This document shows positions 49,137-58,552 of a stretch of DNA of 64,000 nucleotides, piece by piece (position 1 is the first letter of the stretch; each line of letters begins with the position of its first letter). This stretch comes from CALCZU01 sp964396165 (GTDB lineage: Bacteria > Bdellovibrionota > FAC87 > UBA2466). A model generated the notes under the pieces. That model searched no databases. It saw only the letters and a program-made list of their open reading frames with translations, and had not been told where the DNA came from. The stretch is taken from positions 1 through 64,000 of the forward strand of contig CAYNEF010000018.1 in assembly GCA_964396165.1 (NCBI GenBank). The letters run 5' to 3'. Both the position numbers and the translations under genes were made by a program.

Positions 49137-50221
49137 TAGTAACCTATTGTGTACCTGAAGAATAAACGCTGATCATTTTTTGGCTCGTCCGTTTCAGAAA
49201 TTTCCTGGCCATAGGTTCCGATCTCAAGCGTCCCGCCTTTGACCCGGTACCCTACTCCTCCGCCCGGGTGCATCTGGTTCAAGCCAAGCCAAACGTAAAA
49301 TGTTTTTTCGTCTTCAAATTGAAATCCTACATGCAGGTGTTTCTTCCAGGACCAGTTTTGTACTTCCCAATGTTTCCATTCCACAGACCAGGTTTGTTTT
49401 AATTTATTGGACAAATAAGGGTGTATGGAAAAACCTGTATTAAAACTTTGCGCAATGGGATCGGGCTGGCCGATGGCCTGCTTGTTTAAAATATGTGTTT
49501 CACTTAAGAATCGGGTATCAAACATGTCTTTCCACGCAAATGCCAATGTAGGTAAGTATTTGATAGGCAGAGTTATCGCAGTTCCAAAATCTACTCCCAC
49601 TGCAAAGCCTTCCTTATGAAGTGCTGCAAGCCCATCGTCGTCTAAGCCGTTCAAAGAAGCGTGTGCGTACTGGCCTTTTAACTGGTTTCTGACAAGTCCT
49701 TTGGCAGCTACACCAACGCGGATCACATTGCCTGCTAAGTACCGTCCATAACCCATTACCATTCCCAAATCTTGTCTCGTATCGATGTCTACGGTCGTGC
49801 CGTCAGAAACTGCGGCATATTGGTAAGAACCTAAAAAGGACACGCCGAAACCTCGGATAGTAAACGAAGGCACAGAGGCGTAATTAAACGACGTATAACT
49901 GCCGGGGTTCTGCTGTAAGGGGCCAAAAAGCCTGTACTCGCCTAGAGTTTGCGCTTGGGATGCTCTGCCAATACCAGTCAGTCCGCCCCCTCCTTGCACA
50001 TCAATTGGAGTGAGTTCGACATTTTTCTTTCGAAAAAGCGCCAGCCCAGAAGGGTTATGGTAAAGTGCTGCGAAGCCAAACGCATCTGCTGTGACTGCGT
50101 TTCCCATGCCCATGCTTTGAGTGGAATTGTAAATCTCAAAGCGTTCGCTTAAGGAAAATGCATTCTGAATAAAAGGCGAAATAAAAAAACTAAGCAGATA
50201 TAATTTTAAAAGTCTTTTCAT
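49136..50221 (-). CDS. second FadL/PorV-like beta-barrel, paralogue
   Basis: A 361-residue barrel protein similar in organisation to its neighbour; the ATG at 50221 gives a signal peptide (SPFIQNAFS), and the frame is open 72 bp further. The element MGMGNAVTADAFGFAALYHNPSGLALF corresponds to the NPAG region. The C-terminus ends RYTIGY with the terminal aromatic of barrels. The tandem arrangement suggests duplication and divergence. It is divergent from the App1-type phosphatase gene 54 bp away. Confidence 0.75.
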   Translation of the reverse strand: MKRLLKLYLLSFFISPFIQNAFSLSERFEIYNSTQSMGMGNAVTADAFGFAALYHNPSGLALFRKKNVELTPIDVQGGGGLTGIGRASQAQTLGEYRLFGPLQQNPGSYTSFNYASVPSFTIRGFGVSFLGSYQYAAVSDGTTVDIDTRQDLGMVMGYGRYLAGNVIRVGVAAKGLVRNQLKGQYAHASLNGLDDDGLAALHKEGFAVGVDFGTAITLPIKYLPTLAFAWKDMFDTRFLSETHILNKQAIGQPDPIAQSFNTGFSIHPYLSNKLKQTWSVEWKHWEVQNWSWKKHLHVGFQFEDEKTFYVWLGLNQMHPGGGVGYRVKGGTLEIGTYGQEISETDEPKNDQRLFFRYTIGY

Positions 50222-50275
50222 CGAAAGGTCTCTAACTGACTTTTCGGCAGACTGTGAAGGCAAGTTGAAGGATTT

Positions 50276-51379
50276 GTGATAGAAAAAACACAACTCACCA
50301 GTACGACTGAGCGCATCTTTAAGCCAGGCATCCGTCTGACTGACTTGCCGCGCCCAAAATGGTGGGGCAAAACCATCAAGTTTTTCAAAACGATAGAAGT
50401 AGTCATCTTTAAATTACTCGAAAGTTTTGATTTATACCGTCCGTCAAAATCTATTGTCGCGATTCCGACTCTTGCGCTGCGTAACTCAACAAGTTTGCAA
50501 GCAGTGGTTTATAACGGCACACAAGAAGAGGTCTTGGGTTTTAAACCCAGAAGACTCCTGCACCGAATTGTCCCGGGAATTCCAGATTTGGAATCTTATG
50601 AACGCATTCGTTTTCAAATCGCTATCGCTGAAAACCAGATGCGCAGCGTGGAAGCAAGTACGGAAAATAGAGGCTTTATTCATTTGCAAGTTCCCTGGGA
50701 ATATCCTGTAAAAACCCCCAAGACTTCCTGGCTGAGAATTCAGCCTGTGGGAGTCGAAACTCTTTTCGGCTGTGTAAAACTGGGTGATTACGAAGTCTTA
50801 AGTGCGCCAGTATTTTTTTTAAATGACAATATCAAGTGGATCATCATCTCGGATATCGACGATACTATTAAAGATTCGAAGATCGGCGAAACAACCGGGT
50901 TTAAAGCAATCATGCGTGGGCTTTTCAAGGGCCACTATTACAAATACGAAGCGATTGATGGGATGGCAGAACTGTACCAAAAACTCAGTGCTAAAAATTG
51001 CATGATTGTCTATGTGACAAGTACCCCTTACCAACTTGCTCCCTTTTTGCTGAAGTTTTTACGGGAGCGCGGTTTTCCTGAGGGGCCCGTATTTTTGCGA
51101 TGGCTCGGGTATGGAAGGTTCGGACACAAGTGGAGAACTCTAAATAGAATTTTCAGCCAACTCGACGGACAAAAAGTAATTTTAATCGGGGACAGTGGAG
51201 AACAGGATTTACAAATTTACCGTCGTGTATCCGAGTCTGCTCCCTCTAGACAAAGTGTGACAAAGATTCTTATCCGACATATCCCGGGCACTCCCCTTCC
51301 CCAATCCCCCAATAAGAATGAAACTTTTTACAAAGACATCCCCTCGCTCGAACAAGAGATCTCAAGCATAATAGACTAG
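50276..51379 (+). CDS. App1-type (DUF2183) phosphatidate phosphatase-like protein
   Basis: A 367-residue protein whose C-terminal domain matches the App1/lipin-type HAD-like phosphatase, with catalytic DIDDT at 193-197, VTSTPYQLAPF and GDSGEQDLQIY. The start is GTG at 50276 with GAAGGAT upstream. Yeast App1 dephosphorylates phosphatidic acid to diacylglycerol. The N-terminal 180 residues form an extra domain of unknown type. It may act on phospholipids at the inner face of the membrane. It begins a stretch of envelope genes on the plus strand. Confidence 0.82.
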   Translation: MIEKTQLTSTTERIFKPGIRLTDLPRPKWWGKTIKFFKTIEVVIFKLLESFDLYRPSKSIVAIPTLALRNSTSLQAVVYNGTQEEVLGFKPRRLLHRIVPGIPDLESYERIRFQIAIAENQMRSVEASTENRGFIHLQVPWEYPVKTPKTSWLRIQPVGVETLFGCVKLGDYEVLSAPVFFLNDNIKWIIISDIDDTIKDSKIGETTGFKAIMRGLFKGHYYKYEAIDGMAELYQKLSAKNCMIVYVTSTPYQLAPFLLKFLRERGFPEGPVFLRWLGYGRFGHKWRTLNRIFSQLDGQKVILIGDSGEQDLQIYRRVSESAPSRQSVTKILIRHIPGTPLPQSPNKNETFYKDIPSLEQEISSIID

Positions 51380-51405
51380 CTGTGATAGAATAATATCTAT
51401 CTGAT

Positions 51406-52191
51406 ATGAAAACACTATTTCTCTTATTCGTAATCACATCTACAAGTTACGCACTCTTTGAAACACGATATGTTTCGTTTCAAGAACCTGAGGGTTGGAA
51501 GTGCGAAAACATAGAAAAGACTTATTACTGCCAATCCACAAAAGATCCCGAGAGAAAAGAAGCTCTTGTTATGACTCTAGGAGTGCAGGCTACCGAGTGG
51601 GACTCACTGGATAGTTATGAAAAATTTCTGAAGACTCCTAAGACGATTACAGAAGAAGATGGAAAAACGCCAATTACTTCCAAAGTTATTTATGCAAGAA
51701 AACGTAATATCAACGGTACTGTCTGGCTTGATTCATTGCACTTTCAATCGGAATTGCCGGGCTTTTGGGCGCGTTATCTTGCCACTGTGAATAGTCCTGT
51801 CGCCATACTTGTGACTTATATTGTTTCCGATGAGTATTACAATCAGATTTCTCCGCAATTTGAACGCATGGTAACCAGTCTCAAAGTAAATACGGGCTTT
51901 AACGCCATGAACGTACCGCCGACAAAACAAGGCGAACAAATTCCCGGCGCCGATAAAATGGGGCCAAAGACTCCCAAAGATCTTCTCTCAATGAAAAAAG
52001 CAAAAACAGAACCTGACACTAAAGTAAGTGGGGAAGAAGTTCCCTCTGAGGGGTTGTCTACCGGGATGTATTTGCTGATGGCGGGAGTGGCTTTCATTCT
52101 TATATTTGGTATGAGAGCAAAAAGAAGAGTAAAAACTCCCAGAACAACAATTACAGCGCCTATTTTAAGAAATAAAAATAAAGGGGAATAG
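51406..52191 (+). CDS. exported protein with C-terminal membrane anchor
   Basis: A 261-residue protein with a signal peptide (SYA, residue 16), a periplasmic domain with two cysteines (KCENIEKTYYCQ), a Pro/Lys-rich linker (about 165-220), then one membrane helix (GMYLLMAGVAFILIFGM) and a basic cytoplasmic tail. It has the layout of a membrane-tethered periplasmic sensor or scaffold. The next gene starts 2 bp after its stop. First gene of the envelope group up to 56 kb. No family recognised. Confidence 0.62.
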   Translation: MKTLFLLFVITSTSYALFETRYVSFQEPEGWKCENIEKTYYCQSTKDPERKEALVMTLGVQATEWDSLDSYEKFLKTPKTITEEDGKTPITSKVIYARKRNINGTVWLDSLHFQSELPGFWARYLATVNSPVAILVTYIVSDEYYNQISPQFERMVTSLKVNTGFNAMNVPPTKQGEQIPGADKMGPKTPKDLLSMKKAKTEPDTKVSGEEVPSEGLSTGMYLLMAGVAFILIFGMRAKRRVKTPRTTITAPILRNKNKGE

Positions 52192-52193
52192 AA

Positions 52194-52517
52194 ATGAAAG
52201 CAATTTGGTCATACGGAAATGTTTTTTTGATGGGCGTTGCCACTACTCTTCTCTGGGTTAAATGGTCTGGCAGATGGAGTGAACCCGTACACGCATTCAC
52301 AGCTCAAAATACTTCTGTAACTGCTAGTACAACTCATCCTGATACAAAAACAGACGGCACAGTGTCCGTAACCGATATGGTCGAAATACTAAAGTCTGAG
52401 GAAGCAGTCGCAAAATTGAAAGCTGGCTTCACGCCTCGATTTAAAGCAGGCAAAATAATCGGATGGGATAAATCCCCTTTGAATGAAACTGTCACAAATG
52501 CAAGCATAGTTCACTAG
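52194..52517 (+). CDS. small inner-membrane protein
   Basis: A 107-residue protein with one N-terminal membrane helix (SYGNVFLMGVATTLLWVKW) and an exterior Ser/Thr-rich region followed by a short helical domain (VTDMVEILKSEEAVAKLKA). GGGGA precedes the start, inside the end of the previous gene, so the two are coupled. It may be a partner of the previous membrane protein. Family not recognised. Confidence 0.58.
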   Translation: MKAIWSYGNVFLMGVATTLLWVKWSGRWSEPVHAFTAQNTSVTASTTHPDTKTDGTVSVTDMVEILKSEEAVAKLKAGFTPRFKAGKIIGWDKSPLNETVTNASIVH

Positions 52518-52631
52518 TTACTCCTTAATGACACGTCATATCCAATAAGAAGAGAAATTTTACTCAGTTCTATAGTAAAATAAGAAAGTACCCACTCGCT
52601 TTTTTATTAATTCCTAACACTTTCAATTCAA

Positions 52632-53309
52632 ATGAATCCAGAAAAAATCAATTTTTTTGAAAACAGTCTTTTATTTGTTGTGCAAGCAGACAGTGGCCAG
52701 ACGGTTTCGTTTCGACTGGACACCCAAAAGCTATTGCGACTTCTTGTCTCTTTTGTTTTGTTATTTATCGTTTTTATTTCTGGAACTCTTCTTTTTTTCA
52801 AAGAGCGTAAAACCAACGAGTTACTTTCGCAACAATTGCTTGTTAAACAGGTAAGCTCCACCCCTGTCGAGACTGCTCACGAGCAAAGTAAAGTTACCGG
52901 AAACTTAAAAGCAAGATTGCAGGAATTTAATAGCACTTGTCGTGGAGAAACTTGCGTTGCTAACTTAGTTCTCACAGCGCAAGAAAAGACACATGCAGAA
53001 GGCAGTTTACTCGTTTTACTTGAAACACTTTCTCCGCAAATCGGAACGGGGAATCCCGCTGGAATCAGCAGACAGAAATATTACGTTTACCCTGAGCAAA
53101 AGGTAAAAGATAACCTGACTCAGGAGGAAATTTTTGCTCTCAATTCAAAACCCTTTTATATTTCGCGTTCTCTTAACTCAAAAGCGGAATTCACCATCGG
53201 CAGGTTTCAAGTACCTGTGGCAATGCATCTATATTTGTTTGACGTAAAACACGAATTGATAAAACACGAAACTGTACAAGTAAGTGGAGAGGATAAAAAT
53301 GATCCGTGA
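52632..53309 (+). CDS. bitopic membrane protein upstream of the bactofilin
   Basis: A 225-residue protein with a short cytoplasmic N-terminus, one membrane helix (LRLLVSFVLLFIVFISGTLLF, about residues 36-57) and a periplasmic region with a coiled segment and two Cys close together (STCRGETC). It overlaps the bactofilin start by 11 bp, so translation is coupled. Bactofilins often act through a membrane partner encoded beside them, and this is the likely one, though unlike the M23 peptidases that often fill that place. No family recognised. Confidence 0.62.
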   Translation: MNPEKINFFENSLLFVVQADSGQTVSFRLDTQKLLRLLVSFVLLFIVFISGTLLFFKERKTNELLSQQLLVKQVSSTPVETAHEQSKVTGNLKARLQEFNSTCRGETCVANLVLTAQEKTHAEGSLLVLLETLSPQIGTGNPAGISRQKYYVYPEQKVKDNLTQEEIFALNSKPFYISRSLNSKAEFTIGRFQVPVAMHLYLFDVKHELIKHETVQVSGEDKNDP

Positions 53310-53670
53310 GACGCTGACACCCACTATCATTGCTGAAGCCTCCCATCTCCACGGCGATTTTATATTCAAAACTGCGGGCATCGTCAGAGGCATTGTAGAA
53401 GGACACTTACACAATGAAAGCCACGAAACCTTGCGCATTTCGAGAGAAGCTTGGGTAAGAGGCACTATTACTTCGCTGGGGCCTGTAGTAATAGAGGGTA
53501 AAGTGGAAGGCGATATAAACAGCCAACAGAGAATTGAATTGTCGCCCCACGCCAATGTGAACGGACTACTCAACGCGCCAAATCTCATTATTCATCCAGG
53601 TGCCTCTGTTGATGGTGATTTTAAGATGACTCAAAGTAGCATTCTCCCCCAACTTAGTCTTGCCGCGTAA
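53299..53670 (+). CDS. bactofilin (DUF583/PF04519)
   Basis: A 123-residue cytoskeletal protein that self-assembles into filaments via a right-handed beta-helix. The repeating six-residue strands (VRGIVEGHLHNESH, AWVRGTITSLGPVVIEGKVEGD, ANVNGLLNAPNLIIHPGASVDG) match the bactofilin domain. The ATG at 53299 has GGAGAGGA in front; a GTG 15 bp upstream is less likely. It overlaps the membrane-protein gene before it. It may scaffold cell-wall synthesis or a polar structure together with its membrane partner and the FHA-TPR protein downstream. Confidence 0.88.
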   Translation: MIRETLTPTIIAEASHLHGDFIFKTAGIVRGIVEGHLHNESHETLRISREAWVRGTITSLGPVVIEGKVEGDINSQQRIELSPHANVNGLLNAPNLIIHPGASVDGDFKMTQSSILPQLSLAA

Positions 53671-53725
53671 CCCGCTTTAAGTATTCTTCTCAACTCAATT
53701 GTGAAAAAGTCCGAAATAACTAAGG

Positions 53726-55363
53726 ATGAAGTCTCAAGATAATAACCCTCGCCTTGTCGTTATTGAAGGTAAAGACAAAGGAAAGATCTTCCCACTGAAA
53801 GACGGGACAATGGTGATCGGCCGATCCAAGGCCGATATCGTCATTCAAGATCCCCGTATTTCTCGCTCGCACGTCACTATTGAATTCGATTCAAAAAGCG
53901 GAAAAATTTTATTCACAGACTTACGAAGTTTGAATGGAACTATCATCAACGAAGAGTTGATGGAAAAAGGGGAACTCAAAGACGGGGACAAATTGCAACT
54001 TGGCAATACTATCTTTGATTGCCAAATCGGTGTAGCAGAAGCAACAATCGCGGCACAGCCCCCGCAAAAGAAAAAGAAAGAAAAAGAGAAAGAAGCTAAA
54101 AAAGAAATTCCGGAAAAAAACAAAACGGAAGACACTTCTAATGATTTTAAAGGCACTCCCAGTATCCAACGTGTAGAGCCCAAACTCGAATCTTCTTCCA
54201 TAAGCATTCCCCCAGAAGATTCAGAAAAGAAAAAGCAAACTAAAGCGTACGCAGCAAAAGATCAAAAGGTATCAAAAAACAAACGAGTAGTTATTCTCGC
54301 TGCCGCTCTAGTTGCGATCTGGTTCTTATCAAAAATGGGGTCGAACTCTACTTCCTCGGATCCACTTGCTGAAAGACAAAGAATTCAAGCACTGCAAAAA
54401 GACGGAAAACTAGCTGAAGCAATGCAGGCAGCAGAAAAACTGGCAAAGGAAAATCCAGAAGATGCTAATGTGCAGTATCTTTATGCTGACTTGGCTTTCA
54501 ACCAGAACAAGCTGGAAGATGCGATTAATACTTTAAGAAAAACACACAACCTAAAAGATTTTCCCCCCCTTGTTCATGTGCGTCTTGCCAAAGCATATAA
54601 TCGCGGAGGTCTTGCAAATGAAACTTTGGAAGAGTTAAAGCATGTTGACGAGCAATTAAAAGGGGAACCCGGCAAGGATAAAGAGTTCGTAACACAAACT
54701 GCAATCCTATTCAGCGACACAAAAGTAAACCCTGAAAAAGTTTTGGAACTAGCGCGACTACTGAAAACAAGTTTGGCTTCTGACAGCACCATTGGTTACA
54801 AACTCGAAGCAGGCGTTCTTTTAGATTTAAAAAGAACAGAAGAAGCAGTGGGAGTTCTGGAAAAAGGACTTCTCATTGATCCCAAAGATGAATTGATTTT
54901 AGAAAGACTGAGTTTTGCAAAACTGTCCAACAAAGATTTACCTGGTGCACTAAAAACGCTTCAAAGCTGGATCGATACCAGTCCAAAAGCCACGAAGCCC
55001 CTACTTGTGATGGCCTATCTTAAATTTAATGAAAAAGAATATCTCGCAGCCCTGCCTTTTTTGAGAAATGTCATCCAGATACTCGCAAACAACACGCAAG
55101 ATCCGGATTATTCGGAAGCTTTGCATTTAACTGGAAAAATTTACCAGGAACAAAACCAAAAAACAGAAGCAGGACAAACATTTCAAAAAGCTTGCGCTCT
55201 CGGTTTTCAAGAAAGCTGTGCAGCACTGCAGTCTTTATCTTCTCAAGCTGAAACCAAAAGCAACGCACCCGCTTCTTTAAAAGAGCCGGAACCGGCTACT
55301 CCCTCGGTCCCAAGCACTGAACCTGTAGTTGTACCTCCTGAAGATCAAGTACCTGCGGAATAA
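53726..55363 (+). CDS. FHA domain-membrane-TPR protein
   Basis: A 545-residue protein in four parts: an FHA domain (about 22-108; GRS at 32-34, RISRSH at 44-49, LNGT), a Lys/Glu-rich linker (110-190), one membrane helix (KRVVILAAALVAIWFLSKMG), then TPR-like repeats (about 210-500) and a Pro-rich tail. FHA domains read phosphothreonine and TPRs bind proteins, so it would link kinase signalling in the cytoplasm to a periplasmic scaffold. It follows the bactofilin gene by 56 bp. No kinase gene is in this window. Confidence 0.85.
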   Translation: MKSQDNNPRLVVIEGKDKGKIFPLKDGTMVIGRSKADIVIQDPRISRSHVTIEFDSKSGKILFTDLRSLNGTIINEELMEKGELKDGDKLQLGNTIFDCQIGVAEATIAAQPPQKKKKEKEKEAKKEIPEKNKTEDTSNDFKGTPSIQRVEPKLESSSISIPPEDSEKKKQTKAYAAKDQKVSKNKRVVILAAALVAIWFLSKMGSNSTSSDPLAERQRIQALQKDGKLAEAMQAAEKLAKENPEDANVQYLYADLAFNQNKLEDAINTLRKTHNLKDFPPLVHVRLAKAYNRGGLANETLEELKHVDEQLKGEPGKDKEFVTQTAILFSDTKVNPEKVLELARLLKTSLASDSTIGYKLEAGVLLDLKRTEEAVGVLEKGLLIDPKDELILERLSFAKLSNKDLPGALKTLQSWIDTSPKATKPLLVMAYLKFNEKEYLAALPFLRNVIQILANNTQDPDYSEALHLTGKIYQEQNQKTEAGQTFQKACALGFQESCAALQSLSSQAETKSNAPASLKEPEPATPSVPSTEPVVVPPEDQVPAE

Positions 55364-55373
55364 AGAGGTAAAC

Positions 55374-56069
55374 GTGATTCAACAACTGCACATTACACTT
55401 CTCATTACTTCTCTATTTTTATCGAGCTGTGGATCCACGACTAGCGCAAGTTTCTCTTTACGCGGTTCCTATTCAAAGACTGCCGTCGAATCACAAAGCA
55501 TTGTGACCTCTGGCAGTCCTAAATCCATGGCTATCAATGTTCACGCCTATTATCTAGGCACTAAAGCAGACTGCACGGATTTAAAACCAATGCTTGATTA
55601 TGGGATTGGGTCAGAGGGCTATGATTTATACAGAGATCCTCTTTTATTTTCTTCAAATCCTGCACCTGACACCTATAGATGTATTGCATTAAAAATAAAA
55701 GACACCATAACGGTGCGCATGAATAGCATTGCCCTTTCCAGTTGGCCGGATGTCTGTCAGGAAAATGTGGATTACGATAAGGATTTGTATCTGGCTTCGA
55801 GCTCTCAAGTCTGGAAAGACGTATCCGGAAACCCAGTTACGGCAACAGGAACAGAAACTACACCATCAGAAAATCTCATCACCCTCTTTGCTACAACAGA
55901 CAGTTCGCAGGCCATTTCGGGAAGTTTGGGGCTAGCATCTTCGCAAGTATTTACACTCTCTAGTCCCATTACCCTTCCCGCAAAAATCACTTTTTATATC
56001 GACTATACGGAAGGCGTGAGTGGAACATCTGTTTGCAAGCTAAGTACAGGAACAATGGGGTTTAGATAA
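55374..56069 (+). CDS. lipoprotein of unknown function
   Basis: A 231-residue lipoprotein using the GTG at 55374 (AAAGAGG in front; the frame is open 45 bp further). The lipobox is LFLSSC. The mature part has four cysteines and Thr/Ser-rich segments, with the pattern of a beta-sandwich (MDYGIG/ITFYIDYTEG). It directly follows the FHA-TPR gene and so belongs to the envelope group. No family recognised. Confidence 0.66.
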   Translation: MIQQLHITLLITSLFLSSCGSTTSASFSLRGSYSKTAVESQSIVTSGSPKSMAINVHAYYLGTKADCTDLKPMLDYGIGSEGYDLYRDPLLFSSNPAPDTYRCIALKIKDTITVRMNSIALSSWPDVCQENVDYDKDLYLASSSQVWKDVSGNPVTATGTETTPSENLITLFATTDSSQAISGSLGLASSQVFTLSSPITLPAKITFYIDYTEGVSGTSVCKLSTGTMGFR

Positions 56070-56073
56070 GATC

Positions 56074-57681
56074 TTAGTGAGCGTCCGGTAATTTCCCTTT
56101 AAATACTGCTTTTCTCATCTGGGAAAGAGGAATCAGCACGAGCGTGAAACAAACGACAAGTACGACCATCGCTTTTTGAAAAGAAAGAATAAATGCTTCT
56201 TTTTTCACTTTAAAAAATAACATTTTTAAAGCGCCTTCAGATAAATCCCCCATTCCCACTACACTGGACATCTTGGCATGCAAACCCGCCGTAAATAAAT
56301 GTGACGCCATTCGAGCGGGAGCATCAAAAACAGTTAAATGCTCTGACAGAATAGAAAAGTTATATACTTGGTACTGCTGAAAAAGTGTCGATAGCATCGC
56401 GATCCCAATACTTCCGCCCAATTGCCTACAAAGATTAAGCATCCCTGCAGCCTCACCGATTGCCTTACCAGAAAACTGACTGAGAACAGACGTGTTAATA
56501 GGCACAAATAAAAACGACATCGCTATTCCACGTAAAAGTAACGGCCAAAACATGCTGGAAGTGGATGTCTGGGAGTCAAATCTTGCTATGGATAAAAAAG
56601 AAATCGAAAGACTGACGACGCCGATAAAAATTAATGTGCGCGGATCCCGCTTCTGCAATTGTTTCCCAATCAATGGCATCATAAAAGCAGCGGCGAGTGC
56701 TCCGGGAATGAAAATCATGCCCACTTGAGTTGCGGTCATTCCCAATATCGAGGTGCTAAATACGGGCACTAAAAACAAGAGCCCATATAACATCGCACCT
56801 AGACCTGCCATTAAAAATACTCCACTTCGAAAATTTACATTTTTAAAGTGGCGTAGTTCCAAAATTGGATGCTCCGTTTTCAATTCCCAATAAATCAATC
56901 CTGAAATACAAACGACTGCTAAGAAGGTACAAATGAGAATGGATGTGGATTGAAACCAATCTTCTGCATGACCGCGCTCAAGTACGTACTGCATGCTGCC
57001 AATACCTGTGACTAAAAGTGTAAGGCCGATACTATCGACAGGAGAGCGTTTTCTTTTTTCTCTTAACGCTTTGGGTTGTTCTTTAGCTAGAGCTTTTTTT
57101 GCAACCGGATCCACCCCGACATCTTCTACAAATAAAAACGAGAGAACCATGACAATAATACCTAAAGGCAAATTGATGTTGAAAATAGATCGCCAACCAA
57201 AATTATCGGTAAGATAGCCTCCCAATGTAGGACCGACTGTAGGGCCAATCATCACGCTCATTCCATAAATAGCACTCGCCATACCGGCTTGCTCTTTGGG
57301 AAACGCCTCATAAATCAAAGCTTGGGAAGTGGGAAGAAGCGCACCCCCTGCCAGTCCTTGCAGTACGCGAAAGACTACAAGAAAAGCGAGATTCGGTGCA
57401 AACCCGCATGCAACTGAAGAGGCTGTAAAAAGGGCAATGCAGACTGTGTAGTAAACTTTACGCCCAATTTGATCACTCATCCAACTTGCAATGGGCAAGA
57501 TGATTGCATTGGCTATGATGTAACCTGTTATGACCCAACTGATTTCATCGAGCGTCGTACCTAAGTTTCCCATCATGGACGGAACGGCAACATTTACAAT
57601 CGACGTGTCGATAATCTCAAGTAAAGACGCCATGACTGCGGTGAGTACGAGCAGTTTTGAACGGAGAGGAATTTTTTGCAT
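56074..57681 (-). CDS. DHA2-family MFS drug transporter (EmrB-like)
   Basis: A 535-residue inner-membrane antiporter with about 14 membrane helices. Features are DTSIVNVAVPSMMGN near the start, LQGLAGGALLPTSQAL and GPTVGPTLGGYLTD (motif C of drug antiporters). It exports drugs or other hydrophobic compounds in exchange for protons and would work with the HlyD-like adaptor and TolC-like channel encoded upstream in the same operon. GGAG precedes the start. Confidence 0.92.
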   Translation of the reverse strand: MQKIPLRSKLLVLTAVMASLLEIIDTSIVNVAVPSMMGNLGTTLDEISWVITGYIIANAIILPIASWMSDQIGRKVYYTVCIALFTASSVACGFAPNLAFLVVFRVLQGLAGGALLPTSQALIYEAFPKEQAGMASAIYGMSVMIGPTVGPTLGGYLTDNFGWRSIFNINLPLGIIVMVLSFLFVEDVGVDPVAKKALAKEQPKALREKRKRSPVDSIGLTLLVTGIGSMQYVLERGHAEDWFQSTSILICTFLAVVCISGLIYWELKTEHPILELRHFKNVNFRSGVFLMAGLGAMLYGLLFLVPVFSTSILGMTATQVGMIFIPGALAAAFMMPLIGKQLQKRDPRTLIFIGVVSLSISFLSIARFDSQTSTSSMFWPLLLRGIAMSFLFVPINTSVLSQFSGKAIGEAAGMLNLCRQLGGSIGIAMLSTLFQQYQVYNFSILSEHLTVFDAPARMASHLFTAGLHAKMSSVVGMGDLSEGALKMLFFKVKKEAFILSFQKAMVVLVVCFTLVLIPLSQMRKAVFKGKLPDAH

Positions 57682-57700
57682 ACGCCAGACTCCTCAAGCA

Positions 57701-58552
57701 TTAGCGGGTACTGATGTAAACTTCAGAAGACAGACCAGCCTGCAATTTAGAAACAAATTCCTCTGTGAGATCCGAAAATTTGATTTTCACAGAAACTCGC
57801 TGAACCACTTTGGTGAAATTTCCTGTCGCGTTGTCTGGCGGCAAGAGACTAAAAATGGCGCCCGTACTGGGACTAATGCTTTCGACTTTTCCATGAAACG
57901 TCTTGCCACTGATGGCATCAACCGTAATCTTCACTTCATTGCCGATTTTAATTCTATTTAAATCCGTCTCTTTCAAATTCGCAGTAATCCATCTTTCATC
58001 AGTAGAGACAAAACCAAATAGGGGTTGTCCGCCTTGTACAAACTGGCCCGCTTCAATGGATTTTCGCGCAATCAAACCGTCTGTCGGCGCAATAATTTTT
58101 GTATAGCCCATATTGAGTTTGGCCTGATCCAACTGAACCTGAGCTGCCTTTAACTTTGCTTCCAGTTCTTTAAAAGTCGCACTCGCATTATCAAAGCGCT
58201 CGCGGCTAATGGCCTGGCTTCTAAACAATTCGGCATTACGCTTGTAGTTCACTTCTGCTTCATGGTAGCGCGCCTGTAAAGAGGCGACCTGCGCTTCTGC
58301 CCCTTCTGAAGCATTGGACAAATCAGAAGTATCTATTTGTGCAAGAACGTCACCGGCTTTTACTTTTTCATTTTCTTCGACAAGAACTTTTTGAATCGTG
58401 CCGTTCACACGAGACGACAACATGGTCACATGCGCGCCGACTTGAGCATTGTCTGTATAGACCCACATCAAATGTTGTACGAAATAATAAGCTCCTACGG
58501 CTAAAAGTGAGATAAGAACGATGCCTAAAGTAATTTTTCTATTTCTATTCAT
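57701..58552 (-). CDS. HlyD/EmrA-family periplasmic adaptor
   Basis: A 283-residue membrane fusion protein with one N-terminal helix, then the EmrA-type TDNAQVGAHVTMLSSRVNG, a lipoyl domain with a coiled-coil hairpin (about 80-150) and a barrel domain (GLIARKSIEAGQFVQGG). It is shorter than EmrA because of a smaller hairpin. It bridges the MFS transporter and TolC. The ATG at 58552 abuts the TolC-like gene stop with no gap, so the operon is tightly coupled. Confidence 0.9.
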   Translation of the reverse strand: MNRNRKITLGIVLISLLAVGAYYFVQHLMWVYTDNAQVGAHVTMLSSRVNGTIQKVLVEENEKVKAGDVLAQIDTSDLSNASEGAEAQVASLQARYHEAEVNYKRNAELFRSQAISRERFDNASATFKELEAKLKAAQVQLDQAKLNMGYTKIIAPTDGLIARKSIEAGQFVQGGQPLFGFVSTDERWITANLKETDLNRIKIGNEVKITVDAISGKTFHGKVESISPSTGAIFSLLPPDNATGNFTKVVQRVSVKIKFSDLTEEFVSKLQAGLSSEVYISTR

